Assembly (NCBI RefSeq): GCF_035987325.1
Contig: NZ_CP108490.1
Location: 1-64,000, forward strand
Length of the DNA: 64,000 bases
Direction: 5' to 3'
Origin: Streptomyces sp. NBC_01244
GTDB taxonomy: Bacteria > Actinomycetota > Actinomycetes > Streptomycetales > Streptomycetaceae
The position numbers and the translations under genes are program-made. Of this stretch, positions 61,201 through 64,000 are shown piece after piece (position 1 is the stretch's first letter; each line of letters begins with the position of its first letter). Below the pieces are notes generated by a model. That model made no database searches and had not been told where the DNA came from. It saw only the letters and a list, made by a program, of their open reading frames with translations.

Positions 61201-61791
61201 ATGGGAGCCCGCGCCATCATCGAGTGGCACCAGACCGACAGTGGCGTCCCCGCCTTCCTGCGGCGCAACCACTGGCTGAGCCCCAGCACCTTCCTGCCCG
61301 CGCTCGCGGACTTCGTGCACGCCGCACGGCAGACCGGCCAGACCCCCGACGCCGGCCTCTTCCAGAGCTGGGCCGCAGAGCACGCCCCCTACGTCCTGGG
61401 CGAGGAGGAGACGGGCAAGCGCACAGCCCTCCTGCTGCCCACCTCGGACATCCAGTTCCACTACCTCGTCCAGCTCACCGGCACCAAACCTGCCGAGCGC
61501 ACCCTTCTCGTCACCGCGAGGGAGCGCGAAGTACTCCTCCCCGGTGCACGAGGACGCTGGACCGTCCTCGTGCAGGCCGGAACCGATGCCGAACTCCACG
61601 AGGAAGCGGCCGCCCTGCTTGACCGCCAGGCCGCCCGCATCCGCAGCCTCGCGGCCCAGGGCCGGGGTGGCCCGATGCCCCCGCCCCACGAAGTCGCCAA
61701 CCGCGCCCAGCTCATCCGTGCCCGTGCGGGCCTGCCAGCACCCCAGTGCGAAACCGTGCCGCAGGGGGTCTCACCCGGCAAGGGCAAATGA
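61201..61791 (+). CDS. Hypothetical protein (196 aa)
   Basis: MGARAIIEWHQTDSGVPAFL; alpha/beta composition, C-terminal Pro/Arg tail. Follows leader hairpin 14 with GAGGAGG SD upstream. No family recognised. Confidence 0.65.
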   Translation: MGARAIIEWHQTDSGVPAFLRRNHWLSPSTFLPALADFVHAARQTGQTPDAGLFQSWAAEHAPYVLGEEETGKRTALLLPTSDIQFHYLVQLTGTKPAERTLLVTAREREVLLPGARGRWTVLVQAGTDAELHEEAAALLDRQAARIRSLAAQGRGGPMPPPHEVANRAQLIRARAGLPAPQCETVPQGVSPGKGK

Positions 61792-61964
61792 TCAAGAAGG
61801 GGCGGGGCCCTCATCTGTGGTGACGGCCCAGCTGTTCGTCGCCCCGCCAGCTCTCGGGCGCGGGCCGGGCGGCCTCATTCCCGCGCCCGAGAACGAGGAA
61901 CCCCGGCGCCTGGTACGGGAAAACCCGTCGCGGCCCGCTCGGTAGAGGCGGAAGATCTACGGGT

Positions 61965-63521
61965 ATGCGGCAAGACCTCTCCCCTTACCCCGTTCCGGAG
62001 ACCGAGTACTTCGAGCGGGTCCTGCGTCACGACCCGAACTCGCTGACGCAGTTGATCGCGGCCACCAGCGCCAGTCTCCCGCCCATCCGCGCCCTGGCGG
62101 CCCAAGGCCGCAGCCAGTACGGGCCGTGGGCTCTGCTCGACGCGGCCTGGGTTTCTCTGGCTCGGGGCCGAGACGGCCGGCCGAGCGCAACTAGCGCGGA
62201 CCTCCGGCAGATCCTCGACCTGTTCCTGGCCCTGGACGATCCGGTCCGCCTGGAACCGGAAGGGATGGAGCGCTGGGAGGGGTACCTGCAGCGGGTCATC
62301 CACCACCAGGGCCCGTGGCAGGAGGACGACTACTCGCAGCTGAGCCGCTCCATCGCCCTGCTGGCTCAGACCCCCTACCCAGACGATTCAGAAGACCCGC
62401 TGGAAGTGATCCTCCCGGGTTGGGACCACGACCGGCTTGGCTGTTCCCTGGCGGACTACCTCGGCATCGTCAACCTCGTCTGGAGCTGCGCCACCTCCCA
62501 CCCGAATCCGAGCCACCGCGGCCGGTTCGCCGTGGACTGGTACCCCAATGCGGACTACGACCAGTTCGACGGGCTCCGGTCCCCGGCACAGATCAAGGCG
62601 GTGCTGAACCGACACTTCAGCACCACCAAGAACAAGCTCCGTGCCAGCTTCCCCGCCAACCACGACCCGCTCCTGCGCCGCTACCGGCACAACCCGCTCC
62701 GTTCTACTCCGCTGGTCCGTGGCGTCACGGGCGGCTACCTCGTCCCGGTGCCGGCCGCCGTGCTGGGAAAGGCGACCCCTCTCGGCCTGTACTACACCGG
62801 GGGCGACAACCAGTCGCCGTGGGGGCAGTCGTTCACCACCGACGTCGGCAGGCTCTTCGAGCGCTACGTCGGCCGTCAGCTCGCCCTGCTGCCCGACGCC
62901 GATGTTCAGCCGGAGACCCTGGTCAAGATCTCGAAGAAGGTGAGCAAGAAGACGGTCGACTTCTTCGTCGTCTTCCCCGACCTCGTCCTGCTGATCGAGG
63001 TGAAGTCGACCCGCCCGAGTGAGTCGCTGCGGCTCGGCGGGCCCGACTTCACCACCCTTCTCCCCAAGACGCCGATCGGGAAGGGGTTCGAGCAGATCAA
63101 CCGATCGGCCGGCTTTCTCCACTCCGGCGAGCACCCAGAGCTTGCCGACATCCCAAACGACCGACGGATGATCGGGATGGTGGTGACCGCAGAGCCGTTC
63201 CACCAGATCAACACCCCCGCGCACCGCGTGGACCTGCCCGAGACCAGGATCCCGGTGATGGTCACCGCCATCGCCGAACTGGAGCAGGCCGTCACCATCA
63301 CCGGCACCAGCCTGGCCAAGCTCCTCTGTGCGGCCGTCGACACCGGTGCCGCGGACCTGCGCCAGCTGTTCCCCCAGTACGAGTTCCTGGACCACAACGC
63401 CGTCCTGGAGCAAGGGTGGTCCGCAATCCCGCTCGCCCGACCCCGCCGGCCGCAGGCCCAGAACGCCGCTGCGGCCGAGCCGGGCAACGGTCCCGAGAAC
63501 CGAGTAGACGAGCCCGGCTGA
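61965..63521 (+). CDS. PD-(D/E)XK nuclease-fold protein (518 aa)
   Basis: About residues 325-347 read KTVDFFVVFPDLVLLIEVKS: a D followed by E-x-K on adjacent strands, the PD-(D/E)XK restriction/repair signature. N-terminal 250 residues are helical and unassigned; Arg/His-rich segment LLRRYRHNPLRSTPLV may be DNA-binding. May be a restriction or phage-defence effector. Stand-alone gene with a terminator. Confidence 0.6.
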   Translation: MRQDLSPYPVPETEYFERVLRHDPNSLTQLIAATSASLPPIRALAAQGRSQYGPWALLDAAWVSLARGRDGRPSATSADLRQILDLFLALDDPVRLEPEGMERWEGYLQRVIHHQGPWQEDDYSQLSRSIALLAQTPYPDDSEDPLEVILPGWDHDRLGCSLADYLGIVNLVWSCATSHPNPSHRGRFAVDWYPNADYDQFDGLRSPAQIKAVLNRHFSTTKNKLRASFPANHDPLLRRYRHNPLRSTPLVRGVTGGYLVPVPAAVLGKATPLGLYYTGGDNQSPWGQSFTTDVGRLFERYVGRQLALLPDADVQPETLVKISKKVSKKTVDFFVVFPDLVLLIEVKSTRPSESLRLGGPDFTTLLPKTPIGKGFEQINRSAGFLHSGEHPELADIPNDRRMIGMVVTAEPFHQINTPAHRVDLPETRIPVMVTAIAELEQAVTITGTSLAKLLCAAVDTGAADLRQLFPQYEFLDHNAVLEQGWSAIPLARPRRPQAQNAAAAEPGNGPENRVDEPG

Positions 63522-63546
63522 GGCTCGATCCGCGCCACAGAGCGTG

Positions 63547-63579
63547 CGGGGTGTCCGCCGCAGCACGGTGGACACCCCG
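63547..63579 (+). terminator. Terminator of the nuclease-fold gene
   Basis: CGGGGTGTCC with GGACACCCCG, 13-nt loop, 26 bp after the stop. Confidence 0.6.
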
Positions 63580-63585
63580 ACGGCC

Positions 63586-63642
63586 CTACACGAGGCCCCA
63601 GTCGCTGTCCTCGCGGTTCACGTCCCACTGGGTGTCGATCAT
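63586..63642 (-). CDS. 18-aa peptide ORF
   Basis: ATG 63640-63642 with GAGGGA 2 bp upstream; MIDTQWDVNREDSDWGLV. Small, acidic and Trp-containing. May be a short peptide gene or chance. Confidence 0.3.
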   Translation of the reverse strand: MIDTQWDVNREDSDWGLV

Positions 63643-63742
63643 GTTCCCTCGCCCCCTCTCGTACGGCCAGGAGCCGGTACGCCCCCGGTCAGCACCGTAC
63701 AGCGACCCGCAGGCCAGACTCACGATGTACGGCGGGCGAACG

Positions 63743-64000
63743 TCACTGCCTGTTCGCCGGGTAAGCGGTACGGCCGCCTCGCCGCACTCCCCGCGGCGCG
63801 ACCTCCTGCGCGCCGAGCAAACGCACGGCGGCAGTGGTCAGCCGCACGCTGCTCCAGTCCCGCGTCCGTCGAGTCAGCAGGCCCCGCTGCTCCAGCTGAG
63901 TCAGCTGGAAGGCGACGGATGAACTGCTGGAGAGTCCCACCGCCGGCCCGAGCTCCCGGATGCTCGGGCCTTGGCCGTGTTCCTCAATGTGACGGGATAT
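63743..64000 (-). CDS. LexA-type/winged-helix DNA-binding protein, 5' end outside window
   Basis: Reads in from the window edge: GPSIRELGPAVGLSSSSSV then AFQLTQLEQRGLLTRR, the helix-turn-helix and wing of the LexA N-terminal domain, followed by a short Arg-rich end with no protease domain. Likely a small regulator rather than LexA itself. Confidence 0.65.
   Translation of the reverse strand: MSRHIEEHGQGPSIRELGPAVGLSSSSSVAFQLTQLEQRGLLTRRTRDWSSVRLTTAAVRLLGAQEVAPRGVRRGGRTAYPANRQ

Overview
The window is very GC-rich, has strongly GC-biased third codon positions and uses many GTG and TTG starts. It encodes a WhiB-like protein, a mycosin-type protease and TetR and XRE-TPR regulators. It is almost certainly Streptomyces or a close relative. 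No ribosomal, tRNA or core housekeeping genes are visible. Many short unknown proteins, a ParB-like protein, phage-type enzymes, recombinase genes and transposase scars point to accessory DNA: a large plasmid, an integrative element or a chromosomal arm.

Layout. 0.1-2.1 kb: MFS exporter with divergent TetR regulator, then a Tn3-type transposase remnant. 2.3-8.35 kb: three overlapping tyrosine-recombinase genes plus a small HTH/coiled-coil gene (recombinase-in-trio or Tn554-like unit) abutting a truncated NUDIX gene. 8.8-12 kb: PIG-L deacetylase, NUDIX-DUF6624 protein, minor genes. 12.2-23.5 kb: phage/plasmid-like block with a structured RNA element, ParB-like protein, two PP-loop (PAPS-reductase-like) enzymes flanking a Mom-like protein, a PD-(D/E)XK nuclease and a phiC31-gp3-like protein. 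23.5-28.4 kb: NUDIX hydrolase, XRE-TPR regulator, sugar epimerase and MurA-like enolpyruvyl transferase. 29-33.1 kb: MoxR ATPase, VWA protein and partner. 33.5-38 kb: palindrome-rich region with two overlapping winged-helix genes and small genes. 38.3-43.9 kb: what looks like a small RiPP cluster (TPR-2-oxoglutarate oxygenase, HExxH hydroxylase, a repeat-containing precursor peptide absent from conventional ORF calls, three tiny overlapping genes), with a divergent XRE-TPR regulator and a glycosyltransferase. 44-47.5 kb: small genes and a mycosin-type protease. 48-61.8 kb: about 25 short unknown genes. 61.9-64 kb: a nuclease-fold protein and a truncated winged-helix gene.

The most striking pattern is a repeated promoter-leader module. 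Twelve copies (12.7, 15.8, 18.3, 20.6, 48.0, 51.8, 52.9, 53.8, 55.2, 56.5, 58.9, 60.6 kb) have a -10 region followed immediately by a conserved hairpin with loop AGGGCAAG/A; two more (14.5, 61.1 kb) have the hairpin alone. Each hairpin starts 56-69 nt before a start codon, and stem sequences covary. These modules tie the 12-21 kb and 48-62 kb blocks into one apparent regulon. GC-rich hairpins sit in many of the gaps between cistrons. A second, larger RNA-like element (about 175 nt, two copies at 12.3 and 51.2 kb) has a conserved core and compensatory changes in two long stems.

All assignments come from reading the sequence. Family names are from memory of the families, not from database searches.
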